DNA of 64,000 nucleotides from Acidobacteriaceae bacterium (GTDB taxonomy: Bacteria > Acidobacteriota > Terriglobia > Terriglobales > Acidobacteriaceae), in NCBI GenBank assembly GCA_003134655.1, contig PLBY01000081.1, forward strand, positions 84,467-148,466. The letters run 5' to 3'. The notes under the pieces were generated by a model. It saw nothing but the letters and a program-made list of their open reading frames with translations. It searched no databases and had not been told where the DNA came from. Numbering within the stretch: position 1 is the stretch's first letter; every line of letters begins with the position of its first letter. Of this stretch, positions 1 to 9,869 are shown piece by piece. The position numbers and the translations under genes were made by a program.

Positions 1-1500
1 CCCTTCGACCAGGCCAACATGGCAGCTACAGATCTCGATCTGGGCTCCGGCGGTGTAACGCTTCTTCCGACCCAGGGCAGTAACACTCCAAATTTGCTCG
101 TCACTTCTGGCAAAGACGCCGACATTTATCTCATCAACCGGGACAATCTGGGTTTGTACAATCCCACCAACAATGACCAGATCCCCCAGTACCTTCCCGC
201 GGCGCTCAGCGGCGAATTGTTTGGCAGCCCGGTGTACTGGAACAACACGGTTTATTTTCTGGCTCACCAGGACTACCTGAAGGCATATTCCTTAGGCGTC
301 AACAGCAGCAACCATAGCGTGCTCTCCACCACTCCAGTCGCACAAACGAATGTAAAGCTTACGAACATCGGCTTTCCCGTGGTCTCGGCGAACGGCACCA
401 GCAACGGCATCGTTTGGGTGGTGCGCAGCGTCAAGGGCGTCCAATTAATGTCAGCCTTTGACGCGGTCCATCTCGTTCTGCTCTATGATTCCGGAATGGC
501 CGCGGGTGGTCGCGACTCACTCGGAGCGATCGGGCACTCTGCTACTCCCATCGTGGCGAATGGCAAAGTATATGCGGGCACCCAGACGCAGTTGGTCTCG
601 TACGGCTTATTCCCAGAGGTCAATGCAGTTACCGGCGGCGGACAGACAGGCTATGCTGGCACTACCTTGCCGATCCCCATCACAGTGAAGGCTACCAATC
701 CTTACACTGGGGCTCCGATCCCTGGTGTGACCGTAACCTTCGGGGATGCCGGCAAGAAGGGAACGTTCAGCAATCCGACTGCAGTCACCGACAGTAATGG
801 CCAAGCGTCGAGCACCTACAAGCTTCCGAATCTTCCCCAGACTTTGACTCTCACGGTATCCGCTCCTGGATATTCCTCGGCTACCTTCACTGAGCAAGAC
901 AACGTAGGACCCGTGGCTTCCTTGTCTGTCGCATCCGGCTCGAAGCAAGTCGGAACCGTGGGAACCACTTTGCCTCTTCCCATTGTCATTCGAGCCAAAG
1001 ATGCCGTCGGGAATCTTGTTCCCGGCGCGACCGTAGCCTTCACGGACGGAACCGGCGGAACCTTCTCTCCGAACCCCGCGATCACTGATTCGACCGGGCA
1101 AGCCACCACCTCTTACACGCTGCCAACCGTTGCCAAGTCGCTGACCGTTACCGCTTCAGTCGGTTCGATCAAAACCACCGCCGCGGAGCAATCCAATGCT
1201 GGGCCCGCCACGGCGATGACCATCGTCCAGGGCAACAACCAGACCGCGCACGTGAACACGAAATTAGCGAAGGCCCTTATTGTTTCCATCACCGATCAAT
1301 ATCAGAATGGAATCCCCGGGCTCACCGTGACCTTCACCGATAACAGCGCTGGCGGAACGTTCTCAACGACAACTCCGATTACGAATAATCACGGACAGGC
1401 CTCAGTCACCTACACCACACCCGCAAGCACAGGGACGGTGAACATCACGGCGACCTACTCGACTCTGCCTCCGGCTCAGTTCACTGAGACGGTGAATTAG
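1..1500 (+). CDS. Secreted propeller protein with Big_1-like Ig repeats, 5' truncated by window
   Basis: The reading frame is open from base 1, so the true start lies upstream; the ATG at 19 is internal. The first ~195 visible residues contain beta-propeller blades of the PQQ-like type (for example VTSGKDADIYLINRDN and GKVYAGTQTQLVSYGL). They are followed by three ~95-residue Ig-like repeats with the Big_1/invasin pattern, in which VTFTD, GGTFS and a DSNGQA-type turn precede a T-x-Y strand. The protein is probably extracellular or anchored on the surface, with the Ig repeats acting as a stalk. No catalytic motif is visible in this part. It ends in TAG at 1498-1500, and the next gene starts 347 bases later on the same strand. 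Exact function is unknown. Confidence 0.75.
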   Translation, partial: PFDQANMAATDLDLGSGGVTLLPTQGSNTPNLLVTSGKDADIYLINRDNLGLYNPTNNDQIPQYLPAALSGELFGSPVYWNNTVYFLAHQDYLKAYSLGVNSSNHSVLSTTPVAQTNVKLTNIGFPVVSANGTSNGIVWVVRSVKGVQLMSAFDAVHLVLLYDSGMAAGGRDSLGAIGHSATPIVANGKVYAGTQTQLVSYGLFPEVNAVTGGGQTGYAGTTLPIPITVKATNPYTGAPIPGVTVTFGDAGKKGTFSNPTAVTDSNGQASSTYKLPNLPQTLTLTVSAPGYSSATFTEQDNVGPVASLSVASGSKQVGTVGTTLPLPIVIRAKDAVGNLVPGATVAFTDGTGGTFSPNPAITDSTGQATTSYTLPTVAKSLTVTASVGSIKTTAAEQSNAGPATAMTIVQGNNQTAHVNTKLAKALIVSITDQYQNGIPGLTVTFTDNSAGGTFSTTTPITNNHGQASVTYTTPASTGTVNITATYSTLPPAQFTETVN

Positions 1501-1847
1501 GCGGATTGACGCGCGCGCGGCACGGTACTGGCTGAATTTGTTTGCCGCCGTTCCGTTCTGGGAATGCCCCAGAACCCGCATCAATACTGCTCCTTACTTT
1601 AGTCTCACCCGAGACATGTACTTCCGGCCCCACTGGTTAAGGCGTTCGCCTTATTCCAACCTTTGGACGCATCCGCTATTCTCTACGCACTGTCACCTTG
1701 TTTTGTTTGCTAGTGGTCTCATTCACACGTCCCGGTTGCTTGCTTTGCTCGGCACGCATGGTGCGAATTAGGCCTCTGTTTCATCTTTCTGGCCGAACAC
1801 CCTCGGTTATCCGAGTCCTACCGTCACAGGGAGGCCCTGTCTTCAAA
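1501..1847. other. Intergenic region, no gene recognised
   Basis: This holds a short GC-alternating stretch near 1511 and a pyrimidine-rich central part. The upstream in-frame codons of the next gene (from 1698) run through it but look non-coding and lack a signal peptide. A weak TGTCA-N10-TTTGC similarity to the dyad motif described elsewhere lies near 1691, but its spacing is one base off and I do not count it. Confidence 0.5.
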
Positions 1848-3797
1848 ATGCGACGATCTAACTCCGCTCTTTGCGGCCTGGCTGTAGTCCTTTTCTGCCT
1901 GTCCCACTTTTCTCTTGGTCAAGCCACTGTCAATGAAAGCCTGGAAACCGCATTTATTTACGTCGATGGCACGACCGGATCGGACTCGAATTCAGGCTCA
2001 CAGTCGAGCCCGCTGAAAACCATCGGCGCCGCCACGTCCATGGCGATGACCAACAATCACAACTCGATCGGCTCCCGCATTCTCATCAATCCGGGCACCT
2101 ACCGCGAGAGCATTTCCCTGAGTCACAGCTCGAAAGACACCAGCCTTCCCCTCACCATCGAGGCCGCCACCAAGGGCACCGTCATTGTGAGCGGCGCCAC
2201 GCTCTATACCGGGTGGGTGAGATATCCGACCAATACCAGCATCTACACCAACAGTTGGACCAACAACTGGGCACCGTGCAACACAATCGCGATCTGCCCA
2301 ACTCAGCAGGAAATCATGATGCGGCAGGAACTGGTCGCCGTGAATGGCACGCTGCTGACGCAGGTTTTGTCACTCACGCAGATGGTGCAAGGCACGTTCT
2401 ACGTCGATGAGGCGGGAGCGACGATCTACGTCTGGCCGGCTGCGGGAACCAATATGACGACGGCGACCGTGGACGTTGCCACTACACCGACAATCTTGAA
2501 GATCAACAGCAAGTCGAATATCGTGGTTCGCGGCTTGACGTTCCAGTTCGCCAATAGCTGCCACTTTACTCCGGCGGTGTTTGTTTCGGGATCTTCCACC
2601 AACATTCTGTTCGACTCTGACGTCTTTCAGTGGAATAACGGCCAAGGTCTGAATATTTCCTATCCGACCACATACTTCACCGTTCAGAACAGCCTGGCCC
2701 AACACAACGGCGACAGCGGCTTCCAGGAACAACAGACCAAGTACGGACTTTGGCAGTCCGACACCACTTCATACAACAACTGGCGCGGCGCTCAAGCCGG
2801 CTACTACGCCTGCAATACCTCAGGATTCCACGCATCGCTGGTGCACGTCGATACGGTCAACAATCTCACCACAACTTTCAATCAGACCTACGGCATTCAC
2901 TGGGATACCGACAATGCCAACATCACCAGCAGTGGCATCAACTCCACCGGCAACCAGATGACGGGAATCTTCCTTGAGAAGAACGAGGGACCGATCTCCA
3001 TTACCGGCAGCTACGTCTGCAACCAGACTGCCCCGACCGGAGTCGGCGGCATTGTCCTCCGCAACTCGGAAGCCATATCCCTGACCAAGAGCGCCGTTTT
3101 GAACAACATCACCGCGCAGATCATGGTCATCGGTCAGGCCGGCGGCATCCAGGTCACCAACTGGGAGACCGGCGTGACTACCAACCTGCTTACCCAGAAT
3201 TTCACCAATACCGCCAACGTCATTGAGGGAACGACCAACAGCCAGCAGGTTTTTCAGGACAGCTACCTTGTCGATGGGGATTGGACCACTTTCCAGGACA
3301 CTCTGATCTCTTCTGGCAATACGTGGTGGAATGCCTACAATTCCACGACCCCCTTCGAGCTGCCCACCCCGAAAAAGAATTCCAAGACTGATTTCTCCGG
3401 TTGGAAAAGCGACACGCTCACGGATGCCACTTCAAGTTTCAAACTTCCCCGCAGCAACACGGGAGCCGCCTGCAACCTGCAACCCGTCGGGACCGACTTC
3501 TGGTTCATGGTGGACCACTCTTCCCTCACGGTGAGCCCCAGCGGAGCAGCAGCAACTTATAACTTTACGCTAACTCCTCTCAACTTCACCGGAACGGTGA
3601 AGCTGACCCTGGATGGAATCTCCGAAGTTCATGGACTCTCCGCCACCTTGAGCGCCAGTACCATCAAAGTCTCCGGGACCTCGCTCCTGACGGTGACCGC
3701 CGGATCCAACACAGCGCCCGGGACCTACTCAATCACGGTGATTGCCAACAGCGGTAGCATGACCCGCACCGTGACCGTGCAGCTAGTAGTTAGTTAG
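1848..3797 (+). CDS. Secreted right-handed parallel beta-helix protein
   Basis: The start at 1848 is chosen because it gives a typical signal peptide (MRRSNSALCGLAVVLFCLSH, cleavage near SLGQA) and has AGGGAGG 13 bases upstream; the earlier in-frame start at 1698 gives none. The mature part begins with the DGTTGSDSNSGSQSSPLKTI motif typical of pectate-lyase-like and DUF1565 beta-helix proteins. Irregular helix coils run to about residue 510 (NIVVRGLTFQFANS, NILFDSDVFQWNNG, GIFLEKNEGPISITGS). A C-terminal Ig-like domain of ~90 residues (TVSPSGAAATYNFTLTPLNF to TVQLVV) follows. Such proteins bind or cleave acidic polysaccharides, but I cannot point to catalytic residues. Length is 649 aa. Confidence 0.75.
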   Translation: MRRSNSALCGLAVVLFCLSHFSLGQATVNESLETAFIYVDGTTGSDSNSGSQSSPLKTIGAATSMAMTNNHNSIGSRILINPGTYRESISLSHSSKDTSLPLTIEAATKGTVIVSGATLYTGWVRYPTNTSIYTNSWTNNWAPCNTIAICPTQQEIMMRQELVAVNGTLLTQVLSLTQMVQGTFYVDEAGATIYVWPAAGTNMTTATVDVATTPTILKINSKSNIVVRGLTFQFANSCHFTPAVFVSGSSTNILFDSDVFQWNNGQGLNISYPTTYFTVQNSLAQHNGDSGFQEQQTKYGLWQSDTTSYNNWRGAQAGYYACNTSGFHASLVHVDTVNNLTTTFNQTYGIHWDTDNANITSSGINSTGNQMTGIFLEKNEGPISITGSYVCNQTAPTGVGGIVLRNSEAISLTKSAVLNNITAQIMVIGQAGGIQVTNWETGVTTNLLTQNFTNTANVIEGTTNSQQVFQDSYLVDGDWTTFQDTLISSGNTWWNAYNSTTPFELPTPKKNSKTDFSGWKSDTLTDATSSFKLPRSNTGAACNLQPVGTDFWFMVDHSSLTVSPSGAAATYNFTLTPLNFTGTVKLTLDGISEVHGLSATLSASTIKVSGTSLLTVTAGSNTAPGTYSITVIANSGSMTRTVTVQLVVS

Positions 3798-4086
3798 CAG
3801 ATAAATCGGCCTTGTCTTCTGCATTGAAGGAACCGACCTCACGTTCCCCGATGCAGAGAGCAAGACCGTTCGCTTGCTCCGAGTCAGGTCCCTTCCAGGC
3901 TCTCCCGGTGCCCACTCTCACAACAGTGCGCGTTCCGGAATGCGATAGAATCAAGCACGCATTTGGAAATACTCCGCAGAGTTCGGGTGGACAATGGACC
4001 AGGGTGCGCGAAGACTTTCAGATTTATGTATAGCTTTGAGCATTCCAAGCAAGGCCGGTCGATTCAGCATGCCCAGGAGTGGACCA

Positions 4087-5193
4087 ATGTTCAAATTCCC
4101 TCAGGCGATCTTGCTGCTTTTAGTTTTCCTGGCATGCACTTCCGCGCAAGAGGACCTGTCCAAGAAACCTACTCTGCCGGTAGGCAAACTCATCGCCGCC
4201 CGCGACATGACCACTGCTCGCGGCGGTCACACGGCAACCTTCCTGCCCGACTTCACCATTCTGATTGCAGGTGGAAAGCAAGAGCGGGGTGTAGTCCTGG
4301 CGACCACAGAGATATACGATCCCACTACGGAGAGGTTCTCACCCGCAGGCAGAATGACCGTTCCCCGGGAAGGCCACATTGCCGCCGCCCTGTCCGACGG
4401 AAAAATCCTGATCGCCGGAGGCGCGAGCCAGAATGGAGTTCCGCTCTCCAGCAGCGAGGACTTCGATTTCGAAACCGGCAAATTCACGCCCCGGGGAACG
4501 ATGCATGCGCACCGTGTTCATGCAGTCGCGACTGTGATCCGCGATGGCCGCGTTCTTGTGACCGGAGGCGAAGACGGCAACCAACCCTTGGATTCCGCCG
4601 AGTTTTACGACGTGCTCACCGGCAAATGGACGCTGGTGGCAAAAATGACGTCGCCACGCGCGAATCACAGCGCCACGCTTCTCTCCGACGGCCGCGTCCT
4701 GATCGCGGGTGGAACCGGCAGCCATCACGCAGCGCTCGCTACCGCAGAAATCTTCGACCCGAAGACGAATCGCTTCACTCCGACTGCGAGCCTGCACGCA
4801 GCCCGCTCCAGCCATACCGCGGCTCTCCTGGCCAAGGGTGCAGTTCTAATTGCTGGGGGCGCTGGGATGAGTCACTCCCCACTTGCCTCTGCCGAGATTT
4901 ACAACCCTGCGACGAATTCCTTTTCCCCGATCGGAAATCTCATCGAGCCTCGCTTTAGGCTTCCCGACTCGACCGCACTGCTCGATGGTCGAGTCTTAGT
5001 CATAGGCGGAGCTGCGTCGGCAGAGATTTACGATCCGAAAACCGCCTCGTTCCGCACCGCCGATGGACGCATGGATACGCCCCGCTACTCTTCAGCGGCC
5101 CTGCAGTTGATGGACGGCACCACGCGCATCTTCGGCGGGTACGACTCCAAAGGAGTCAGCACAGCGAAAACCTGGATCTACCGTCCGAAGTAG
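4087..5193 (+). CDS. Secreted Kelch-repeat beta-propeller protein
   Basis: The start at 4087 has AGGAG at 4075-4079, seven bases upstream, and opens a signal peptide (MFKFPQAILLLLVFLACTSA-QE); upstream in-frame starts at 3994 and 4069 are less likely. The mature protein of ~350 residues has about six Kelch blades of ~50 residues with the signature R-x-x-H-x-A-x-L-x-D-G-x-V-L-I-A-G-G, then A-E-I-Y-D-P and F-x-x-x-G-x-M. It is a single propeller and is only distantly similar to the three double-propeller Kelch proteins at 11.5-18.2 kb. Role: extracellular protein or glycan binding, with no specific function visible. The gene is convergent with the next one. Confidence 0.8.
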   Translation: MFKFPQAILLLLVFLACTSAQEDLSKKPTLPVGKLIAARDMTTARGGHTATFLPDFTILIAGGKQERGVVLATTEIYDPTTERFSPAGRMTVPREGHIAAALSDGKILIAGGASQNGVPLSSSEDFDFETGKFTPRGTMHAHRVHAVATVIRDGRVLVTGGEDGNQPLDSAEFYDVLTGKWTLVAKMTSPRANHSATLLSDGRVLIAGGTGSHHAALATAEIFDPKTNRFTPTASLHAARSSHTAALLAKGAVLIAGGAGMSHSPLASAEIYNPATNSFSPIGNLIEPRFRLPDSTALLDGRVLVIGGAASAEIYDPKTASFRTADGRMDTPRYSSAALQLMDGTTRIFGGYDSKGVSTAKTWIYRPK

Positions 5194-5295
5194 CGCTGGC
5201 ATCCTGCTGGCTGCCGTTAAAGCCTGCACGACGCTGCCGGGCGACGGGACAGCAGCTCGCGTTACACGCGGGCATTTTCCGCAGCAAAAGAAACG

Positions 5296-5322
5296 GGGCC
5301 TTGGAGAAGTTCTCCAAGGCCC
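5296..5322 (-). terminator. Hairpin terminator for the FG-GAP protein gene
   Basis: An 11-bp perfect stem, GGGCCTTGGAG (5296-5306) with CTCCAAGGCCC (5312-5322), has a 5-base loop. Read on the minus strand the stem is followed by a T-rich stretch (CCGTTTCTTTTGC), so it suits the minus-strand gene ending at 5353. It lies between convergent genes. Confidence 0.7.
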
Positions 5323-5352
5323 GCAAATGGTTTGAGTCGGTGTAGCCCGGAA

Positions 5353-7752
5353 CTAGTCGCCTGTGCCGTTGAGGGTGACCTTCTGCGGCCCTGTGGGATC
5401 GGGATCGCCGATGCTAAAGGTAGCCGTGAAAGTTCCGACCGCCAGAGGTTTGAACACGATGCCGTACGTGCAGCTGGAGTTGGGCGGTACGCTCGTTAGG
5501 CAGGTGTCGCTCACCTTACTCCAGTACGGAGCCGTGCCGCTGAAGGCGGTGCTGCTGATAGTCATCGCTGTTGACCCGGCATTCTGGAATGTGATCGTCT
5601 TTGTAGCGCTGGTCTGGCCAACCGCCACGGTTCCGAAGTTTAGCGTCGTCGGTGTCACCTTCACGGCGGTTCCCTCGCCGTTGATCAACAAGCCCTGCTT
5701 CAACAGCGTGAAGTTGCCGTAATAAACCATCGTCGTGGTTTCATTCCCCACCGGCTGCTGAAAAGTTGGAGTGAAGTAGACGGTCGAAGTGCAACTGGCT
5801 CCAGGCAACAACGGTGTCTGGTAGTTCGTCCCACCGCAAGTGGTCGTAAAGCTGAAATCGTTCTGATTAACACCTTCCAGATCGATTTTCGTGAAGTAGA
5901 TGTTTACGCCACTCTTGTTGGTAAACGTGTTCGACTTCCCAGCGCTCTTGATGAAGAGCAGGGTCGTGGGGAACGTCTGGGTGCGGGGCACCAGATAAAT
6001 TGGAATGTTGCCGGTGCCAATCGTCTGGGCCGCGATCACGCTGCCGTTCGAGGCAGTAATCGTCAACTGCGCGTTCGCCGCTTCCGACGCTGTTGGTATG
6101 AAGGTCACCGAGATGGTGCAGGTCTGACCCGCGGCTACCGTTGTGCCGCAGGTGTTGGTCTGGGTGAAATCGCTGCTAAAGGCCCCGACGAAAAGCGGCG
6201 TGCCCATGGTGTAGGCCGTGGTGCCGTTGTTCTTCAACGTGATGTTCTTGGTAACTTTGAAGGATGCGCCCGAGGTCTGCGTCCCGTAAGCCAGCACGCT
6301 CGGAGTCAGCGAGATTAAGTTATCCGTCAGGACAGAAACTTTGTTTGCTGTCGACGCGGCAACCGCGATGTCAAGCTTGCCATTCCCGTTAAAGTCGCCG
6401 ATGGCCACACCGGAAGGGCCGGCGCCTGTGGGATACACGGCCTGTCCTTTAAACGTGCCGTCTCCGTTGCCGAGCAGAGTCGAAACTGTATTGTCGTTGA
6501 AGTTCGCGGTCACCAGATCCAGCTTGCCGTCTCCGCTGATGTCCGCTGTGGCCACGATGACCGCATTGGCGCCAATCGTGTATTCCTTGTGGTTTTGGAA
6601 GGTTCCATCCCCGTTGCCCAGCAGAATGGAGACCGCCTTATTCGATGTGCCCACCGCCAGATCCAGTTTGCCGTCGGCGTTGAAATCGCCTACGACGACG
6701 CTGTTCGGCAGTGTCGCGGTCGGAAACGGGATCGGTCCCTGGAAGGAGCCGTCGCCGTTGCCCAGCAAAATGGCGACTGTGTTGTCCGTATTATCCGCAA
6801 CCGCGAGATCCAGCTTGCCGTCGCTATTGAAGTCGCCAATCGCCACGCCGGAGGGACCGTTGCCGGTCGCATAATCCACGTGAGCCTTGAAGGTGCCGTC
6901 ACCGTTGCCCAGAAGGACCGCGACCTTGTTGTCGTTGAGATCGACAATGACGAGGTCAAGCTTGCCATCCCCGTTTAAGTCCGCCGTAGCAATCGCCACC
7001 GGGTGAGTGCCGGTCAAATACTCCTGGTGACCCTGGAACGTTCCGTCACCGTTGCCCAGGAGAATCGAAATCTCGCTCTGATACGGATCGACCGTCGCGA
7101 TATCAGCCTTCCCGTCTCCGTTGAAATCGCCGGTCACAACCGAACTGGGATGCCCCGGAACCGGGTATTCCACGTGCGTCGGGAATGTTCCGTCTCCAAC
7201 TCCCAACAGGACCGAGACGCTGTTGTTGCCGGTCGCGACTGCCAAGTCCACCTTGCCGTCGCCGTTGAAATCTGCTGCCGCTACATCCTGGGGCGTCAGA
7301 TCGGTAGCGTAATCCAGCTTGCCGAAAGCTGCCGTATACGTCTTCACGATCTGGAAGTGCGCAACGTTCGAAACACCGCCGCCGGGCGCGGGATTGGTCA
7401 CCGTCACGTTCGCCGTCCCAGCCGTCGCTACGTCCGCTGCGGTAATCGAAGCCGTCACCCTCGAGCTGCTCACAAAGGTCGTCGTGCGGGCATTGCCGTT
7501 CCAGTTCACGGTCGCGCCTGAGACAAAACCCGTCCCGTTCACAGTCAACGTGAAGGCCGCTGCTCCGGGCGCCTTATCTCCGGGCGACAGCGGGGCGTTA
7601 ATCAGAGGCAGGGGATTTTGAGCCAGGGCTGCCGAAGCGCCCATGGCCAACACCATCATCGCGATCACGGTTAGAGTCAAAACGCTATTGCGGCGATGTG
7701 AGATGGTTCCCTCACGCAGAGTGGTCGCGGCGGGCTGTCGGCACGTATTCAC
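5353..7752 (-). CDS. Secreted FG-GAP/VCBS repeat protein with IPT and choice-of-anchor-D domains
   Basis: The start is GTG at 7752, supported by GAGGGAG seven bases upstream. Residues 1-45 form a signal peptide with a long n-region (cleavage near ALAQ). An IPT/TIG Ig-like domain follows (~50-135, [16 protein letters not shown]). Seven FG-GAP/VCBS repeats of ~48 residues come next (FNGDGKxDLAVA then [12 protein letters not shown]), with calcium-binding-type DxNGDGxxD loops as in integrin-like propellers. The last ~300 residues hold three choice-of-anchor-D (ASPM/SPD-2/hydin-type) Ig domains ([20 protein letters not shown] pattern). A cell-surface or secreted adhesion-type protein is likely. 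It is divergent from the lipoprotein gene at 8181. Length 799 aa. Confidence 0.85.
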   Translation of the reverse strand: MNTCRQPAATTLREGTISHRRNSVLTLTVIAMMVLAMGASAALAQNPLPLINAPLSPGDKAPGAAAFTLTVNGTGFVSGATVNWNGNARTTTFVSSSRVTASITAADVATAGTANVTVTNPAPGGGVSNVAHFQIVKTYTAAFGKLDYATDLTPQDVAAADFNGDGKVDLAVATGNNSVSVLLGVGDGTFPTHVEYPVPGHPSSVVTGDFNGDGKADIATVDPYQSEISILLGNGDGTFQGHQEYLTGTHPVAIATADLNGDGKLDLVIVDLNDNKVAVLLGNGDGTFKAHVDYATGNGPSGVAIGDFNSDGKLDLAVADNTDNTVAILLGNGDGSFQGPIPFPTATLPNSVVVGDFNADGKLDLAVGTSNKAVSILLGNGDGTFQNHKEYTIGANAVIVATADISGDGKLDLVTANFNDNTVSTLLGNGDGTFKGQAVYPTGAGPSGVAIGDFNGNGKLDIAVAASTANKVSVLTDNLISLTPSVLAYGTQTSGASFKVTKNITLKNNGTTAYTMGTPLFVGAFSSDFTQTNTCGTTVAAGQTCTISVTFIPTASEAANAQLTITASNGSVIAAQTIGTGNIPIYLVPRTQTFPTTLLFIKSAGKSNTFTNKSGVNIYFTKIDLEGVNQNDFSFTTTCGGTNYQTPLLPGASCTSTVYFTPTFQQPVGNETTTMVYYGNFTLLKQGLLINGEGTAVKVTPTTLNFGTVAVGQTSATKTITFQNAGSTAMTISSTAFSGTAPYWSKVSDTCLTSVPPNSSCTYGIVFKPLAVGTFTATFSIGDPDPTGPQKVTLNGTGD

Positions 7753-8180
7753 GGGGTATCTCCCTCAAAAATTGAGTCGTTTTAGCGCAGGTAAGTCGGA
7801 GCCTTCAATTGGACGTTTGATCGCTCGGCAGGCGGGGGATGCGGCAAAACCGAGTCGAGAAACACAGTGTCGCCGCCTTCAACTACGGTGTCAAGATGAA
7901 GGAACTTGCATACGGAGTCTTTCGTTTAGAGAGGAATATCGCCACGATTTTGCAGGGTTTAGACCCTCTTTTTTCCTTGTTGGGGGCCCTCACAAAGCCC
8001 AACCCTGGCGTGCTGAGGGCGTCGCGATTGCGTCCCGTCCTCGTCCGGTTGGCCCTTCTCGGTCCCTTTTCGGCCAGGGGCCAAACGTGTCAGAACCATG
8101 CAACTTTTTTGCCACACTGGGGTTTACGATTCAATATTCGCTTGGGTAAGCGTCTCACCCCAACCTAGAGGAAACAAACG
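7753..8180. other. Divergent promoter region carrying dyad motif copy 1
   Basis: This 428-base intergenic region separates the minus-strand FG-GAP gene from the plus-strand lipoprotein gene. It contains the conserved dyad motif at 7889-7911. Frames open across it encode nothing recognisable. The ribosome site of the plus-strand gene (GAGGA, eight bases before the ATG) is at its right end. Confidence 0.5.
7889..7911 (+). promoter_or_regulatory. Conserved dyad motif, copy 1
   Basis: The sequence reads TGTCAAGA, then TGAAGGA, then ACTTGCAT. Left half CAAG and right half CTTG form a dyad around a conserved TGAAGGA centre. The same arrangement occurs at 15877-15899 and, inverted, at 60243-60265, with a weaker match at 23954-23976. 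It lies about 270 bases upstream of the lipoprotein gene at 8181. The function is not known; an operator or activator site is my inference. Confidence 0.55.
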
Positions 8181-9710
8181 ATGTCTAAGAGCCCATTCCC
8201 TGAATCGAGCTCCAACACGTTCCTCAAGTTTCTAGGCCTTGGCCTCCCCCTACTCGTCCTAGCTGGCTTGATCGCCTGCGGAGGCAGCAGCGTGACCCAC
8301 CTAAGTTCCGGTGGTGGTGGAGGTGGCGGCGGCAGTCGCACCGTCAACGACATGCTATTCGCCGCGGACTTCAACCGGATCTCTGGCAATTCGACGGGTT
8401 GGTGTCCGACGGATTCGGCTGGCAAAGTGGCCGCCGTTACGACATTGAGAATCTGGGACAGCGGGATGAAGTGGGCGAATATCGAAACCGCCCCCGGTGT
8501 CTACGACTGGTCCAAGTTGGATCAAACCGTCACCGTGCTCGCCGCGAATACCCACTGCGAGATGAGCGTCATTTACACGTTGGGTAACACCCCGATATGG
8601 GCTTCCGCCTGCTCAGGGCAGCCCGATCCGAGTCCCTGTCTGCCTGGTCCGACCGCATCTGGCTTTGGGGGTGGAGAGCAATGCGCCCCGGGCGATGGGA
8701 GCCTTGATTTTTCATGCACTCCTCCGTCCGATGTGGCCTCCGATGGCAGTGGAACCGATCTCCAGTTCCAGACATTCATTGCTGCCCTCGCCGACCGTTA
8801 CGCCGGCAAGATCGCCTATTACGAAGTTTGGAATGAAGCGGACTCGCCGAATTTCTGGTGCCCCGACTCGGGATCGCCTGCCACTTGTGCGGGCAGCATC
8901 CCGCGCATGATCCGGATGGGATGGGATCTCTACAACATCGTCCATTGCGCCGATCCCAAGGCAAGCGTGCTCAGCCCGTCTTTCCACGGGTTTTCCTCGG
9001 GCCAGGGTGGATGGATGAACCTCTATTCCACACAGACCTCCGTAAGCGCCCCCGCCGGCTCAATCACGCTGCCTACGAGCGGGAGGACGTGCTCGTGGGG
9101 CGCAAACTCAAACGTCATCGGCAAAAACACCTTTGACATCACGAATTTCCACGGCAGAGGATCGCCGACTTCCGATCCTACAGGGTTCCTCGGCGTCTAC
9201 AACGTGGCAGTGGGGGAAATTCAACGCGACAACTTGCCCACAAAATTCTTTGACGATGAAAACGGATACATCGGATCGGCCGATGCGCCCACGGTCGACC
9301 TGCAGGCAGCTTTCGTGTCCATTTCCTATGTGCTCCGAGCCTCAGTTAATAATCCTCCGATTCTTCTTTCCGGCTGGTACGCGTGGGATTCCGGTCAGGG
9401 GCAATTGCAAGGAACCAAGGCCGGCCTCGCTTATGACATTACTGCCACATGGCTGAGTGGTTCGACGCTCACCAATGGCTGCCCGAGTGTGGGTGCGATC
9501 TATTCCTGTTCGGGCACAACTTCAGCTGGAAAACCCTTCACGATCATGTGGGATATGAGTCTGAAGTCAACCTGCGACACCTCATGCACTACCTTGAACC
9601 AGCCGGTTCCGTCGAATGCCTACACCACTTGGACAGACCTTGACGGTACGCAACACTCTATCTCCGCGAGCGCAGCACCAGTGGGCTATAAGCCTATTCT
9701 TCTGGAGTGA
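8181..9710 (+). CDS. Lipoprotein with GH39-like (clan A type) glycosidase domain
   Basis: A lipoprotein signal (LAGLIAC, lipid Cys33) is followed by a run of eight glycines (residues 44-51) acting as a flexible linker. The rest resembles TIM-barrel glycosidases of the GH39/clan A type: an early strand R-I-W-D-S-G-x-x-W-A-N-I, a YDW-x-K-L-D-Q helix, the acid/base motif WNEA with Glu219, and a likely nucleophile at Glu360 in FDDENGY. It is probably tethered to the outer membrane and acts on an extracellular glycan; the substrate cannot be read. Start chosen on GAGGA eight bases before the ATG. Two paralogues lie at 9870 and 25245. Length 509 aa. Confidence 0.72.
   Translation: MSKSPFPESSSNTFLKFLGLGLPLLVLAGLIACGGSSVTHLSSGGGGGGGGSRTVNDMLFAADFNRISGNSTGWCPTDSAGKVAAVTTLRIWDSGMKWANIETAPGVYDWSKLDQTVTVLAANTHCEMSVIYTLGNTPIWASACSGQPDPSPCLPGPTASGFGGGEQCAPGDGSLDFSCTPPSDVASDGSGTDLQFQTFIAALADRYAGKIAYYEVWNEADSPNFWCPDSGSPATCAGSIPRMIRMGWDLYNIVHCADPKASVLSPSFHGFSSGQGGWMNLYSTQTSVSAPAGSITLPTSGRTCSWGANSNVIGKNTFDITNFHGRGSPTSDPTGFLGVYNVAVGEIQRDNLPTKFFDDENGYIGSADAPTVDLQAAFVSISYVLRASVNNPPILLSGWYAWDSGQGQLQGTKAGLAYDITATWLSGSTLTNGCPSVGAIYSCSGTTSAGKPFTIMWDMSLKSTCDTSCTTLNQPVPSNAYTTWTDLDGTQHSISASAAPVGYKPILLE
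8310..8333 (+). repeat. GGN triplet repeat coding oligo-glycine linker
   Basis: Eight consecutive Gly codons (GGT/GGA/GGC) lie directly after the lipobox region of the GH39-like lipoprotein. A similar tract is found in its neighbour at 9987-10013. Triplet slippage could change linker length without shifting the frame. Confidence 0.8.
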
Positions 9711-9869
9711 ACCCCTGCGCACTAATTGCGGAATTGTCGCGTGGCCGTTTCCGAACCGGACTAGCCGCTTCAAATAGCGCGACTGTTCTGTGGCTCTGGA
9801 GTTATGATCCGGTATTCGCTTGGGTCGCCATCGGAAGCAAAATCGAGAAAAACAGAACATACGACATCT

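Noticed and set aside
1691..1710. Possible fifth dyad-motif copy (TGTCA with TTTGC)
   Set aside because: The spacing is one base short and the TGAAGG centre is absent, so the match may be chance.
7889..7911. Sigma-54 promoter reading of the dyad motif because of its TTGCA
   Set aside because: The required GG dinucleotide twelve bases before the GC element is missing in every copy.
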